Shown here: positions 7,673 to 15,559 of the stretch, one piece after another
Layout of the letters: each line of letters starts with the position of its first letter
Position numbering within the stretch: the first letter of the stretch is position 1
NCBI GenBank assembly: GCA_017512145.1
Contig: JAFWHB010000015.1
Location: forward strand, 1 to 52,899
Length of the DNA: 52,899 nucleotides
Reading direction: 5' to 3'
From: Mogibacterium sp.
GTDB taxonomy: Bacteria > Bacillota > Clostridia > Peptostreptococcales > Anaerovoracaceae
Made by a program: the position numbers and the translations under genes
The notes under the pieces: generated by a model
The model's database searches: none
What the model was told of the DNA's origin: nothing
What the model saw: the letters and a program-made list of their open reading frames with translations, nothing else

Positions 7673-8367
7673 GCATACAGGAAAGATTTACCGGCATTCT
7701 TGAGCGCAAGAATGCGGCCGCTGTAAGGAGCGGCAGATCGCCTGAAGATGTAACTTTGCTTGCGGTTACCAAGACGCACGGCGCAGATGAGATCAATCAG
7801 GCGATAGATGCGGGTGCGACAGATATCGGTGAGAACAGGGTCCAGGAGCTCCTGGAGAAGTATGATAAGGTCAAGCCGGTAAGATGGCACCTGATAGGTC
7901 ATCTTCAGACCAACAAGGTCAAGAACATAATCGACAAGGTCGTAATGATACATTCGGTTGATTCAATGAGACTGGCTCAGGAGATCAACAAGAGAGCAGC
8001 TGCTGCAGGACTGGTCATGGACATCCTGATAGAGATCAACTCTGCTATGGAGGAGACTAAGTCAGGTATCGCAGCAGAAGACGTAAGAGAGCTTGTAACG
8101 GGAATAGTTAATGAGTGCCCTGCAGTAAGGGTAAGAGGTCTCATGTGCATACCTCCGATGGCGGCAGAGCCTGAGGATGCAAGACCGTACTTCAGACAAG
8201 CTCACGATTTATTTGAACAGATGAAGGAATGGGACCTTCCGGAAGACAGATTCTGTCCGGATACCCTGTCCATGGGAATGTCCGGAGACTTTGAGGTCGC
8301 CATAGAAGAAGGATCAACAATAGTCAGAGTAGGCAGCTCGATATTCGGGCCACGTAATTACAGATAG
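7669..8367 (+). CDS. YggS/PLPBP family PLP-binding protein
   Basis: A 232-residue single-domain alanine-racemase-fold protein without known catalysis, involved in pyridoxal phosphate and amino-acid homeostasis. The PLP lysine lies in LLAVTKTH (about residue 35). Also present are IGENRVQE, HLIGHLQTNKVK and the phosphate-binding end LSMGMSGDFEVAIEEGSTIV and RVGSSIFGPR. In Gram-positive bacteria it habitually lies next to sepF, as here. Its start codon overlaps the previous stop. Confidence 0.93.
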   Translation: MSIQERFTGILERKNAAAVRSGRSPEDVTLLAVTKTHGADEINQAIDAGATDIGENRVQELLEKYDKVKPVRWHLIGHLQTNKVKNIIDKVVMIHSVDSMRLAQEINKRAAAAGLVMDILIEINSAMEETKSGIAAEDVRELVTGIVNECPAVRVRGLMCIPPMAAEPEDARPYFRQAHDLFEQMKEWDLPEDRFCPDTLSMGMSGDFEVAIEEGSTIVRVGSSIFGPRNYR

Positions 8368-8380
8368 GGAGGATGCACAA

Positions 8381-8923
8381 ATGAGTTTCATGGACAAGAT
8401 GAAGAATCTGGTAGGTATCGACTATGAAGATGAAGAATTTGACGATATCACTCAGGCTGAGATAGACGAGTACAAGAATAAGATCGGTCAGTCTGCGCCT
8501 GCAGCCGGATACAGAGAAGAGCCGGCTCCTGTAAGCACAGGTATCAGCCCGCTCGCGTTCAATGAAGTGGTTCCTCCTATGACAGCAATGTCCAAGGGTG
8601 CCCCTGATATCAAGTCTTCAATGAATCAGTCCGGACCATTCAAGATGGTCGTAATCGAACCAAAAAGCCTTGACGAATGCCGCAAACTCGTAGATAATCT
8701 GAGAGCGCGCAAACCGGTCATCATCAATCTCGAGAAGGTAGAGACTGATCTTGCCCGCAAGATGTTCGACTTCCTCGGCGGAGCAACCTATGCTCTGTCA
8801 GGCACAGTTCAGAGGATCAATCCTAACATCTACATCTTTGCGCCTAATAATGTCAACATCAAGGCTATGGTAGACAGAGCTACAGAGGCTGGCAAGCCTG
8901 CTAACTCCAACCCATGGAAATAA
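8381..8923 (+). CDS. sepF: Cell division protein SepF
   Basis: A 180-residue protein with an N-terminal membrane-targeting helix (MSFMDKMKNLVGI), an acidic linker and the C-terminal SepF domain (about 85-175: FKMVVIEPKSLDECRKLVDN, RKPVIINLEKVE, ARKMFDFLGGATYAL). SepF anchors FtsZ to the membrane and helps septum assembly. GGGAGG at 8367-8372 precedes the ATG. Confidence 0.95.
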   Translation: MSFMDKMKNLVGIDYEDEEFDDITQAEIDEYKNKIGQSAPAAGYREEPAPVSTGISPLAFNEVVPPMTAMSKGAPDIKSSMNQSGPFKMVVIEPKSLDECRKLVDNLRARKPVIINLEKVETDLARKMFDFLGGATYALSGTVQRINPNIYIFAPNNVNIKAMVDRATEAGKPANSNPWK

Positions 8924-8976
8924 CGCAATAACAGAGATTAACCATATAATATAAGGAAAGGTGAGGTGCAAATATC

Positions 8977-9654
8977 ATGATAATGCCTATCGATATCGAT
9001 AAGAAAGAATTCAGCCGCGATAAGAGGGGATACAATTCAAGAGAAGTAGATGAGTTTCTGGACATCATAGTAGCAGACTATGAGAAGATCCTTAACGACA
9101 ACAGATCAATGGCTCACAAGATCAAGGCTCTTGAGAAGCAGCTTGAAGAGGCACAGAAGGATGACAATGCTATGCTCGAGACTCTCGAGACAGCTAAGAA
9201 GCTCATGGCAGACATCTCTGCAAGTGCTGAGAGAAGAGCTGAGCTCATGATGAGAGATGCTGAACTCGAGGCTGAGAACATGCTGCTCGACGCTAAGGTA
9301 GCAGTAAGACAGCTCAACGAAGAGCAGGCTGTACTGAGCAACAAGATCGCAAGACTCAGAGGTAACTTCCGCAAGATGCTCGAGGCAGAGCTTGCTAATC
9401 TTGATGATGATCCGTTCAATCTGATAGGCGATCTTGACAGAGTTGACTTTGACGGAGAAGAGGCTGCAGAGCCAGCTAAGAAGGAAGACCACAAGGCTCC
9501 TACACTTATCGTTGACAGACCTGCAGACGCAGCAGATCTTGCAGAGCCTGCAGTAACAGACCTCAAGCACGCTACTATCTCAGATCTTTCAGAAGGACTG
9601 AAGAAGATGGCAGAAGAGCCTGCATCGATCAGCGATACAATCATTCTCAAATAA
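8977..9654 (+). CDS. divIVA: DivIVA-family polar/septal coiled-coil protein
   Basis: The 225-residue protein starts MIMPIDIDKKEFSRDKRGY, containing the conserved DivIVA membrane-binding N-terminus, followed by NSREVDEFLDIIVADYEKI and a long coiled coil (about 30-145). The C-terminal third is acidic and Ala-rich with no recognisable fold. It senses curved membrane at septa and poles and recruits partners. The ATG at 8977 was kept because GGTGAGGTG lies just before it. It is the last gene of the division cluster. Confidence 0.92.
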   Translation: MIMPIDIDKKEFSRDKRGYNSREVDEFLDIIVADYEKILNDNRSMAHKIKALEKQLEEAQKDDNAMLETLETAKKLMADISASAERRAELMMRDAELEAENMLLDAKVAVRQLNEEQAVLSNKIARLRGNFRKMLEAELANLDDDPFNLIGDLDRVDFDGEEAAEPAKKEDHKAPTLIVDRPADAADLAEPAVTDLKHATISDLSEGLKKMAEEPASISDTIILK

Positions 9655-9665
9655 GACACATAACA

Positions 9666-9717
9666 TAACATAATAAAGAAGAACACCCAAGCATGGGTGT
9701 TCTTCTTTATTATGTTA
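9666..9717. terminator. Long bidirectional terminator
   Basis: A perfect 24-bp stem (arms 9666-9689 and 9694-9717) with an AGCA loop. The GC-rich core ACACCCA/TGGGTGT is flanked on either side by AT-rich arms that supply T-tracts in both directions. It separates divIVA from the convergent flavin reductase gene. Confidence 0.9.
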
Positions 9718-9745
9718 TTCTATGCTTGCCTTGGGGTTATTCGCG

Positions 9746-10342
9746 TTATTTCTTTAAGGCTTTGCGTCGCTTCTTGGCAGTCTTGGGTTTCATTACTGAG
9801 TATCCGAAGAAGCCGAGCTCCTTGCTGTGCAGCCTGTAGTATTTGCCATGACTGAAGGCAACGAGGTCCATGCTGCCGTAGTCGTAGGCGCCGCGGTCTG
9901 ATACATACTTGTCGTCGATATGTACGGCCACTATCTCGGCGATGAACATGTCGTGAGACGGGAAGGATTTGACCTCTGTGACTTTGCATTCAAGATTAAC
10001 AGGCGACTCCGCGATCATCGGAGCCGATACTTCATCAGCGGCCTCACGGGTCAGATGCGCAGCCTCGAATTTGTCAATGTCACGGCCTGATCTGACACCG
10101 CAGAAATCCATTGCTTTGGCAAGCTCTGTTGTTGTCAGGTTGATGACAAATTCACCTCTCTCTGCGATTATGTCGTGAGAATGGCGTGATCTCTGTACCG
10201 AGACATATGTCATAGGCGGATTGGAATTGATGATGCCTGACCATGCTATTGTAATGATGTTGCTCTCTTCCATTGTGCCGCAGCTGACCATTACAGTCGG
10301 GAGCGGGGCAAGAAGAGGGCCTTCCTTGGATCTTATCTTCAT
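9746..10342 (-). CDS. Flavin reductase-like (FMN-binding split barrel) protein
   Basis: A 198-residue protein with the split-barrel flavin-reductase fold: LAPLPTVMVSCGTMEESNIITIAWSGI-type N-terminus, then PPMTYVSVQRSRHSHDII, GEFVINL, and SPVNLECKVTEV ... HDMFIAEIVAVHID. It probably binds FMN and reduces it, or a bound substrate, in the cytoplasm. A basic tail (KPKTAKKRRKALKK) closes the protein. It is the last gene of the minus-strand unit rqcH-lspA-rluD, 14 bases after the rluD-type gene, with AAGGAAA before its ATG. Confidence 0.85.
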   Translation of the reverse strand: MKIRSKEGPLLAPLPTVMVSCGTMEESNIITIAWSGIINSNPPMTYVSVQRSRHSHDIIAERGEFVINLTTTELAKAMDFCGVRSGRDIDKFEAAHLTREAADEVSAPMIAESPVNLECKVTEVKSFPSHDMFIAEIVAVHIDDKYVSDRGAYDYGSMDLVAFSHGKYYRLHSKELGFFGYSVMKPKTAKKRRKALKK

Positions 10343-10356
10343 GATTATTTCCTTGT

Positions 10357-11313
10357 CTATTTATCTGTTTGTGTTCTTAGCCCTTCGAGGACCTTTGCGA
10401 ATACCTCAGGAAGCTCTGAATGAAATTCCATATATTCGCCTGTCCCCGGGTGTACGAATCCCAGCGTGCCTGCGTGGAGCAGCTGGCCATTCAGCTTGCA
10501 GCCCATCAGCTTGTCCGGCTGATTATGAGGTCCGTAGAGCTCATCGCCGACGAGCGGGTGCCTGATCGAAGCCATGTGTACCCTGATCTGATGCGTGCGA
10601 CCGGTCTCGAGGCGGGCCTTTATCAGGGTGTAGCGGCCAAAGCGTTCTGTGACCCTTATGTGGGTGACGGCGTCCTTGCTGCCGGAGCCGTAGACGGCTC
10701 GTCTCATGCGGTTCCGTTCATCTCTGCCGATCGGAGCGTCGATCGTGATCTCGTCTTCGCGTATGTTGTCGAAGACAAGAGCGGTATATTCCCGTGTGAC
10801 TGAATGGACCTTGAGCTGAGCGGCGAGAGATTCATGAGCCATATCATTCTTGGCGATCATGAGAAGGCCGCTGGTGTCCTTGTCTATACGGTGAACTATA
10901 CCCGGTCGTATAACGCCGTTGATAGATGAGAGGCTGTCTCCGCAGTGATACATAAGTGCGTTGACGAGTGTCCCTGACCAGTTGCCGGGACCCGGATGGA
11001 CGACAAGGCCGCGAGGTTTGTTTACAACTATTACATCGCTGTCCTCATAAACGATCTCAAGCGTGATGTCCTCTGGCTGTATGTCGAGAACTTCAGGCTC
11101 AGGTATCGTTATGGATACTTTGTCGCCGGCCTTGAGATGATGTTTCTTGGAGGTTACTGGCGAACCATTGACTGTTACGCTGCCTTTCTCTATCAGACGG
11201 ACAGCATAACTTCTGGACAATTCATCGGTGTTGTATCCGATGAAAGCGTCCAGTCTTGAACCGTTATCATCTTCGGAGACTTCGATTGTCAGAATATTGT
11301 CTTCGGTGATCAT
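10357..11313 (-). CDS. RluD-type 23S rRNA pseudouridine synthase
   Basis: A 318-residue protein with an N-terminal S4 RNA-binding domain (SRLDAFIGYNTDELSRSYAVRLI, about 18-70) and the RluA/RluD catalytic domain with HRIDKDTSGLLMIAK, whose Asp is the invariant catalytic residue. RTHQIRVHMASIRHPLVGDELYG follows. It converts uridines to pseudouridine, most likely in large-subunit rRNA helix 69. Its ATG overlaps the lspA stop, and lspA-rluD is a widely conserved pair. Which uridines are modified cannot be read from the sequence. Confidence 0.93.
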   Translation of the reverse strand: MITEDNILTIEVSEDDNGSRLDAFIGYNTDELSRSYAVRLIEKGSVTVNGSPVTSKKHHLKAGDKVSITIPEPEVLDIQPEDITLEIVYEDSDVIVVNKPRGLVVHPGPGNWSGTLVNALMYHCGDSLSSINGVIRPGIVHRIDKDTSGLLMIAKNDMAHESLAAQLKVHSVTREYTALVFDNIREDEITIDAPIGRDERNRMRRAVYGSGSKDAVTHIRVTERFGRYTLIKARLETGRTHQIRVHMASIRHPLVGDELYGPHNQPDKLMGCKLNGQLLHAGTLGFVHPGTGEYMEFHSELPEVFAKVLEGLRTQTDK

Positions 11314-11762
11314 TTCGTCCCGTCCTTATATGCGAAGAGTATATACAGCACGGTAATGAAGCATCCGCAGGTAACGAATATGTCAGCGACATTGAACACG
11401 GCAAAGTTCCAGCATGAAATCATGTCAGTGACGTAGCCAAGAGCCAGTCTGTCGATCATGTTGCCGACACCGCCCGCAAAAATCATAGTAATAAGTGCGG
11501 CGAGGGCCTTGGAGCCCTTGCGTGCCTCATAAATAATGAAAACAAGGCACAGGATGATAAGCACTGATGTCAGAGCTATAGTTACCATCTTATTGCCTGA
11601 GAACATGCTGAAGGCAGCGCCGGTATTGCGGACATAGTAAATACTGAACCAGTCACCGATTACAGGGATCCTGTCACCTGGCTGCATTGATGCTCTTACA
11701 GCGAATTTAGTTGCCTGATCTGCAGCGATTATAAGCGCTGCGATTAAAGGATATATCAGCAT
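11310..11762 (-). CDS. lspA: Lipoprotein signal peptidase LspA
   Basis: A 150-residue, four-helix membrane aspartyl protease that removes the signal peptide from diacylglyceryl-modified prolipoproteins. The sequence shows IAADQATKFAVR, YVRNTGAAFSMF and the two catalytic aspartates in GGVGNMIDRL and FNVADIFVT. The start at 11762 gives the normal length; an upstream reading would run into rqcH. The stop of rqcH lies four bases upstream and the weak ribosome site AAGAGAG is inside its last codons, suggesting coupling. A probable substrate is the lipoprotein at 52761. Confidence 0.95.
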   Translation of the reverse strand: MLIYPLIAALIIAADQATKFAVRASMQPGDRIPVIGDWFSIYYVRNTGAAFSMFSGNKMVTIALTSVLIILCLVFIIYEARKGSKALAALITMIFAGGVGNMIDRLALGYVTDMISCWNFAVFNVADIFVTCGCFITVLYILFAYKDGTK

Positions 11763-11766
11763 GATG

Positions 11767-13491
11767 TTATTTATCTCTCTTGCTGTCCGGAAGAGCCGGA
11801 TCAACATAAACTGTTCTGTTGTGTGTGAATATGACCATGCCAGGCTTAGAACCGGCTGGCTTCTTGACATATCTTACCGGGACAAAATCAACAGGAACAT
11901 TGCTGCCTGTACCTGCCTTGCTGTGATATGCAGCAATTGCAGCAGCCTCGTAGATGATCTCTGCAGGAAGATCATTCACGGTCCTGCCGTCCTTCATCTG
12001 GAGGATCACGTGAGATCCCGGAATGTCCTTGGTGTGCATCCAGACATCAGTCTTGGAGGCAAATTTGGTGGTCAGATAATCGTTCTCTATATTGTTACGC
12101 CCGACAAGCACCAGAGTACCATCACTCAGGGTGTAACGGTGAGGCTCAGGCCGAGCATTCTTGCGCTTTCGCTGAGAAGCCTTTGCTCTTCTTCGTACAT
12201 ATCCCGCGCTCTCAAGCTCGTCTCTGATGCTCTCAAGAAGCGGCACACTGTCTGCTGCCTCGATATTCTGTATGACCGACTCCAGATACTGGATATCCTT
12301 CTCATTGTCCTCGAGCTGGGCCTGCTTCTCGTGGATCGCAGTCCTTGCCTTGGAATACTTCTTGAAATAGCGCTGCGCATTAGCAGAAGCATTGATCTTC
12401 TCATCGAGCGGGATGTCGATCAGATTGCCATCGTAATAATTGGTTACCCTTGCTGTTCTTGCTCCCGGCCTGATCATGTGGATATTCGCTGTCAGCAGCT
12501 CTCCGTAAAGCCTGTACTTGTCGGAATTCTCGGCGCTGAGGAGGTCCTCTGAAAGCTTCTTCTTCTTGAGAAGTGCCTTGCTGTGTGCAGCCTGGACAGT
12601 CTTGAGAAGAGGCATCGACTTCTGTCTCACCATATTCGATGTCTCGCGGTTTGAGAAGAAGAATTCGACGCATTCTGATACGCTGCCAAAGTCCATCCTG
12701 GTAAGTCCGTCATATTCTGCAAGATCAGTCACATGGAACTCTCTCGGAATACCACCTATGTCTCCTGAAGGCTGGAGCGATCTGGAGGTCTCATCTATGT
12801 ATACGCGTGGCACGGCAGTGCCGCTGTCTATTGAGCTGATTATCTCTACGAGCCTTGCTGCAGGGTCGTCTGATGCTGCCATCTCTCTGCTGATCGCAGG
12901 TGAAATGCCGCCGATACGTGACATTAGCTGCCTGTCGTCACCTGGAAGGGAAGTATCTGCAGTGACCTCGCGGAACGGTATCTTGTCCTGCTCAGGCGGA
13001 TACTGGTATATGAATCCAGGCAGCAGCTGGCGGTATCTGTTGACATCGATAGAGATGCGCTTGATCGCATCGATTATCTTGCCTGATTCGATATCTATAA
13101 GAACTATGTTGCTGTGCTTGGCCATTATCTCAACGATAAGACGGCGGCTTACCGAGAAGCCGAGCTCGTTCTGTGCCTCGATATCGATCTCTATGATTCG
13201 CTCGGAGTCCTTCTGGCGGACGTCCGTTATCCTTCCTGCCTGAATATGCTTCCGGAGGAGCATGCAGAAAGTAGGCGGCTGATCAGGATTGGTATATGTG
13301 CCGCCTGTAAGGCAGACTCTCGCAGACTGACTGTTGCACGAAATGAAGAGGCGGACGTTGCCGCTCCTTGTGTGTATGTGGAGCAGGAGCTCTTCCGGTC
13401 CCGGCTGATAGACCTTCTCTATCTTGCCGAGCGTGATCCTGCCCGCGAGTTCTCTTGTTATTGCATATGTAATTATTCCATCGTAAGCCAT
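11767..13491 (-). CDS. rqcH: Rqc2 homologue RqcH (NFACT family)
   Basis: A 574-residue NFACT-family protein. RqcH binds stalled 50S-peptidyl-tRNA complexes and adds C-terminal alanine tails that mark nascent chains for ClpXP; older names are FbpA/fibronectin-binding protein. The N-terminal NFACT-N domain begins MAYDGIITYAITREL and contains ELGFSVSRRLIVEIMAKHSN. Helix-hairpin-helix and coiled-coil segments follow (about 255-420), then the NFACT-R domain with VLVGRNNIENDYLTTK, DVWMHTKDIPGSHVIL and VDFVPVRYVKKPAGSKPGMV. ATG 13491 gives the family's MAYDG start; a GTG six codons upstream is less likely. First gene of the minus-strand unit. Confidence 0.93.
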   Translation of the reverse strand: MAYDGIITYAITRELAGRITLGKIEKVYQPGPEELLLHIHTRSGNVRLFISCNSQSARVCLTGGTYTNPDQPPTFCMLLRKHIQAGRITDVRQKDSERIIEIDIEAQNELGFSVSRRLIVEIMAKHSNIVLIDIESGKIIDAIKRISIDVNRYRQLLPGFIYQYPPEQDKIPFREVTADTSLPGDDRQLMSRIGGISPAISREMAASDDPAARLVEIISSIDSGTAVPRVYIDETSRSLQPSGDIGGIPREFHVTDLAEYDGLTRMDFGSVSECVEFFFSNRETSNMVRQKSMPLLKTVQAAHSKALLKKKKLSEDLLSAENSDKYRLYGELLTANIHMIRPGARTARVTNYYDGNLIDIPLDEKINASANAQRYFKKYSKARTAIHEKQAQLEDNEKDIQYLESVIQNIEAADSVPLLESIRDELESAGYVRRRAKASQRKRKNARPEPHRYTLSDGTLVLVGRNNIENDYLTTKFASKTDVWMHTKDIPGSHVILQMKDGRTVNDLPAEIIYEAAAIAAYHSKAGTGSNVPVDFVPVRYVKKPAGSKPGMVIFTHNRTVYVDPALPDSKRDK

Positions 13492-13562
13492 ATCGATTAA
13501 TATTAACACTCAGGCCATGCTCCCGCAAGAGCGACGGAAGGTATAGTTTTCAGCCATTTTGT

Positions 13563-13591
13563 TTGAACTATTATATGGCTCGTGGTAAACT
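13563..13591 (+). promoter_or_regulatory. Promoter of yicC
   Basis: TTGAAC (13563-13568), a 17-base spacer and TAAACT (13586-13591) preceded by TGG, which makes an extended -10. The transcript would start near 13598. Confidence 0.5.
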
Positions 13592-13646
13592 TGTATGGCG
13601 CGAAAGATCAAATAGCAAATATTCAATCAGGAGGCTTTCGGAAATA

Positions 13647-14537
13647 ATGATAAGAAGTATGACAGGCTTCGGAAGAGGCGAGTATATTGATGATGTCAGG
13701 AAGGTTACAGTAGAGATAAGAGCAGTCAATCACCGTTACTGCGATATCTATGTCAAGATGCCAAGGAAGTATTCCTTTGCAGAGGAGAAGATCAAGGCTG
13801 CTATCAAGAACAGACTTTCAAGAGGCAAGATAGAGGTATCGGTCACAGTTGATAACTTTGGTGTGAGCGATGCCGATGTAAGGCTCGACAAGGACCTTGC
13901 AGCTAAGTATTACAATGCTCTGATGGAGCTCAGTCAGACATTCGAGATCGGTGAGATCATGGGACCGTCACTGAGTCTTCTGGCTAAGATGCCTGACGTT
14001 ATCAGGACAGCACCTGCCGAAGAGGACGAAGAAGAGATGCTGAGATGTCTCATGGACGCAGCAGAGAAGGCTGTCGATGACATTTGCACCATGAGAGAGA
14101 CTGAGGGAGCCAAGCTCGCAGCAGATATCTCAATGAGAGCCGATATCATTTCGGACATCAGAGAGAAGATCGAGAAGAGAGCACCGGAACTTGAGAAGGA
14201 ATATGCAGCCAAATTCAAGGCCCGCATCGAGGAGCTCCTTGAAGGTGTATATGAGGTGCCTGAGGAAAGAGTCGCACTGGAGGCTGCAATATTTGCAGAC
14301 AAGGCTAACATAACAGAGGAACTTGTAAGACTTGACAGCCATGTGACCCAGCTCCGTGAATTCCTTAAGGGCAAGGAAGATTCCATCGGCAAGAAGATAG
14401 ACTTCCTGATCCAGGAGATGAACAGAGAAGCCAACACGATCGGATCCAAGTCGAATGACAAGGAGATCACTTCTATGATGCTTGACCTCAAGGCTGAGAT
14501 CGAGAAGATCAGAGAACAGGTGCAGAATATAGAATAA
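13647..14537 (+). CDS. YicC-family endoribonuclease
   Basis: A 296-residue protein starting MIRSMTGFGRGEY, with EIRAVNHRYCDIYVKMPRKY and the C-terminal block LDSHVTQLREFL ... GKKIDFLIQEMNREANTIGSKSND. These are the signatures of the YicC/YloC family, hexameric endoribonucleases shown in several bacteria to cleave RNA. The ATG at 13647 matches the family N-terminus, and AGGAGG lies at 13629-13634, a rather long 12 bases upstream. Its position just before gmk and rpoZ is the usual one in Firmicutes. Confidence 0.92.
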   Translation: MIRSMTGFGRGEYIDDVRKVTVEIRAVNHRYCDIYVKMPRKYSFAEEKIKAAIKNRLSRGKIEVSVTVDNFGVSDADVRLDKDLAAKYYNALMELSQTFEIGEIMGPSLSLLAKMPDVIRTAPAEEDEEEMLRCLMDAAEKAVDDICTMRETEGAKLAADISMRADIISDIREKIEKRAPELEKEYAAKFKARIEELLEGVYEVPEERVALEAAIFADKANITEELVRLDSHVTQLREFLKGKEDSIGKKIDFLIQEMNREANTIGSKSNDKEITSMMLDLKAEIEKIREQVQNIE

Positions 14538-14558
14538 TATACTGCTGCTTGACTAATG

Positions 14559-14567
14559 TGTTATAAT
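14559..14567 (+). promoter_or_regulatory. Extended -10 promoter before gmk
   Basis: TGTTATAAT is a perfect extended -10 element about 24 bases before the gmk ATG. No convincing -35 hexamer is present, as is common for this class. It would let gmk-rpoZ be transcribed separately from yicC. Confidence 0.5.
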
Positions 14568-14590
14568 ACTAATTCAGGCAGGAGGTGCAT

Positions 14591-15211
14591 ATGAGCCACA
14601 ATGCAGGCAAGTTATTTGTCATTTCAGGCCCTTCGGGAACAGGCAAGGGCACTATATGTGCAGAGCTTCTCAAGGATATAGGCAATGAGTTCTCTGTATC
14701 AATGACCACAAGATCCCCAAGAGAGGGCGAAGTCCATGGCCGCGAGTACTTCTTCGTTTCCAGAGAGGAATTCCTGGATAATGTAGAGAAGGGCAATTTC
14801 CTTGAACACGCGACTGTTTTCGATAACTTCTATGGGACACCTAAGGACATGGTCCTGAAGAGGCTTGAGAAGGGACGCAATGTAATTCTTGATATTGATG
14901 TCCAGGGCGGACTTCAGGTCAAGCAGGCTATGCCTGAGGCGGTTCTTATATTCATACTTCCGCCAAGTCTTACTGAGCTCAGGAAGAGACTCGAAGGCCG
15001 TAAGACCGAGGAGCCTGAGATAATAGAGAAGAGACTGAGCAAGGCCCTGAATGAGATCAGATTCATCGGGGAGTACGACTACTATATTGTTAATGACGAC
15101 GTTGATACGGCAGTTGCTAATGCCAGGGGAATTATAATGGCAGAGACATCAAGAGTGCCGGACAAGGTCAGACCTATAATCAGGAAATACGAACAGGAGA
15201 AGGGAGAATAA
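14591..15211 (+). CDS. gmk: Guanylate kinase
   Basis: A 206-residue enzyme that phosphorylates GMP (and dGMP) with ATP. The P-loop is FVISGPSGTGKGTI (about 9-22). The GMP-binding segment is TTRSPREGEVHGREYFFVS, followed by NFLEHATVFDNFYGTP and DIDVQGGLQVK. The lid arginines lie in LRKRLEGRKTE. ATG 14591 was chosen over GTG 14585 because AGGAGG ends at 14585. Confidence 0.97.
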   Translation: MSHNAGKLFVISGPSGTGKGTICAELLKDIGNEFSVSMTTRSPREGEVHGREYFFVSREEFLDNVEKGNFLEHATVFDNFYGTPKDMVLKRLEKGRNVILDIDVQGGLQVKQAMPEAVLIFILPPSLTELRKRLEGRKTEEPEIIEKRLSKALNEIRFIGEYDYYIVNDDVDTAVANARGIIMAETSRVPDKVRPIIRKYEQEKGE

Positions 15212-15214
15212 TTC

Positions 15215-15421
15215 ATGCTGCTTTACCCATCAGTCAACAAGCTTCAGGAGAAGACAGACAGCAGGTATTCACTTGTAATACTTGCTGCTAAGAGAGCAAG
15301 AGATCTTATCGACGGCAAGCCGGCTCTTACAGAAGAGGTGAGCGAGAGACCTGTAAGTCAGGCTGCCAAGGAAATCGCTGATGATCTTATTACTTATTCA
15401 CGTCCTGAGGAACTTGAGTAA
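15215..15421 (+). CDS. rpoZ: RNA polymerase omega subunit
   Basis: A 68-residue protein with LLYPSVNKLQEKTDSRYSLV and LAAKRARDLIDG, the conserved omega core that wraps the beta-prime C-terminus and stabilises RNA polymerase. It lies three bases after gmk, the usual arrangement. The acidic C-terminal end is typical of short Gram-positive forms. The 138 bases that follow hold no strong terminator. Confidence 0.93.
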   Translation: MLLYPSVNKLQEKTDSRYSLVILAAKRARDLIDGKPALTEEVSERPVSQAAKEIADDLITYSRPEELE

Positions 15422-15559
15422 CAATTACAACAGATCAGAACAGAATATGAGCTGCACAGTTTTTATCAGATAAAGGCTGCGCTGGCTCTTTTTTCTAATA
15501 TCTTTTTCAAGGGGGCTGTCGGACGGGGTACCGGCAGAATGATAATCAGATAATAATAT

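Noticed and set aside
11761..13243. Long plus-strand frames opposite rqcH
   Set aside because: They are shadows of the NFACT reading frame, without starts, domains or upstream signals.
14549..14567. TTGACT as the -35 box for the gmk promoter
   Set aside because: The spacer to TATAAT is only seven bases. The extended -10 TGTTATAAT explains the promoter better.
15440..15550. Terminator between rpoZ and aroEK
   Set aside because: The candidate before the T-run pairs only four bases with two wobbles. The CTGTCGG/CCGGCAG hairpin further on has no T-run.
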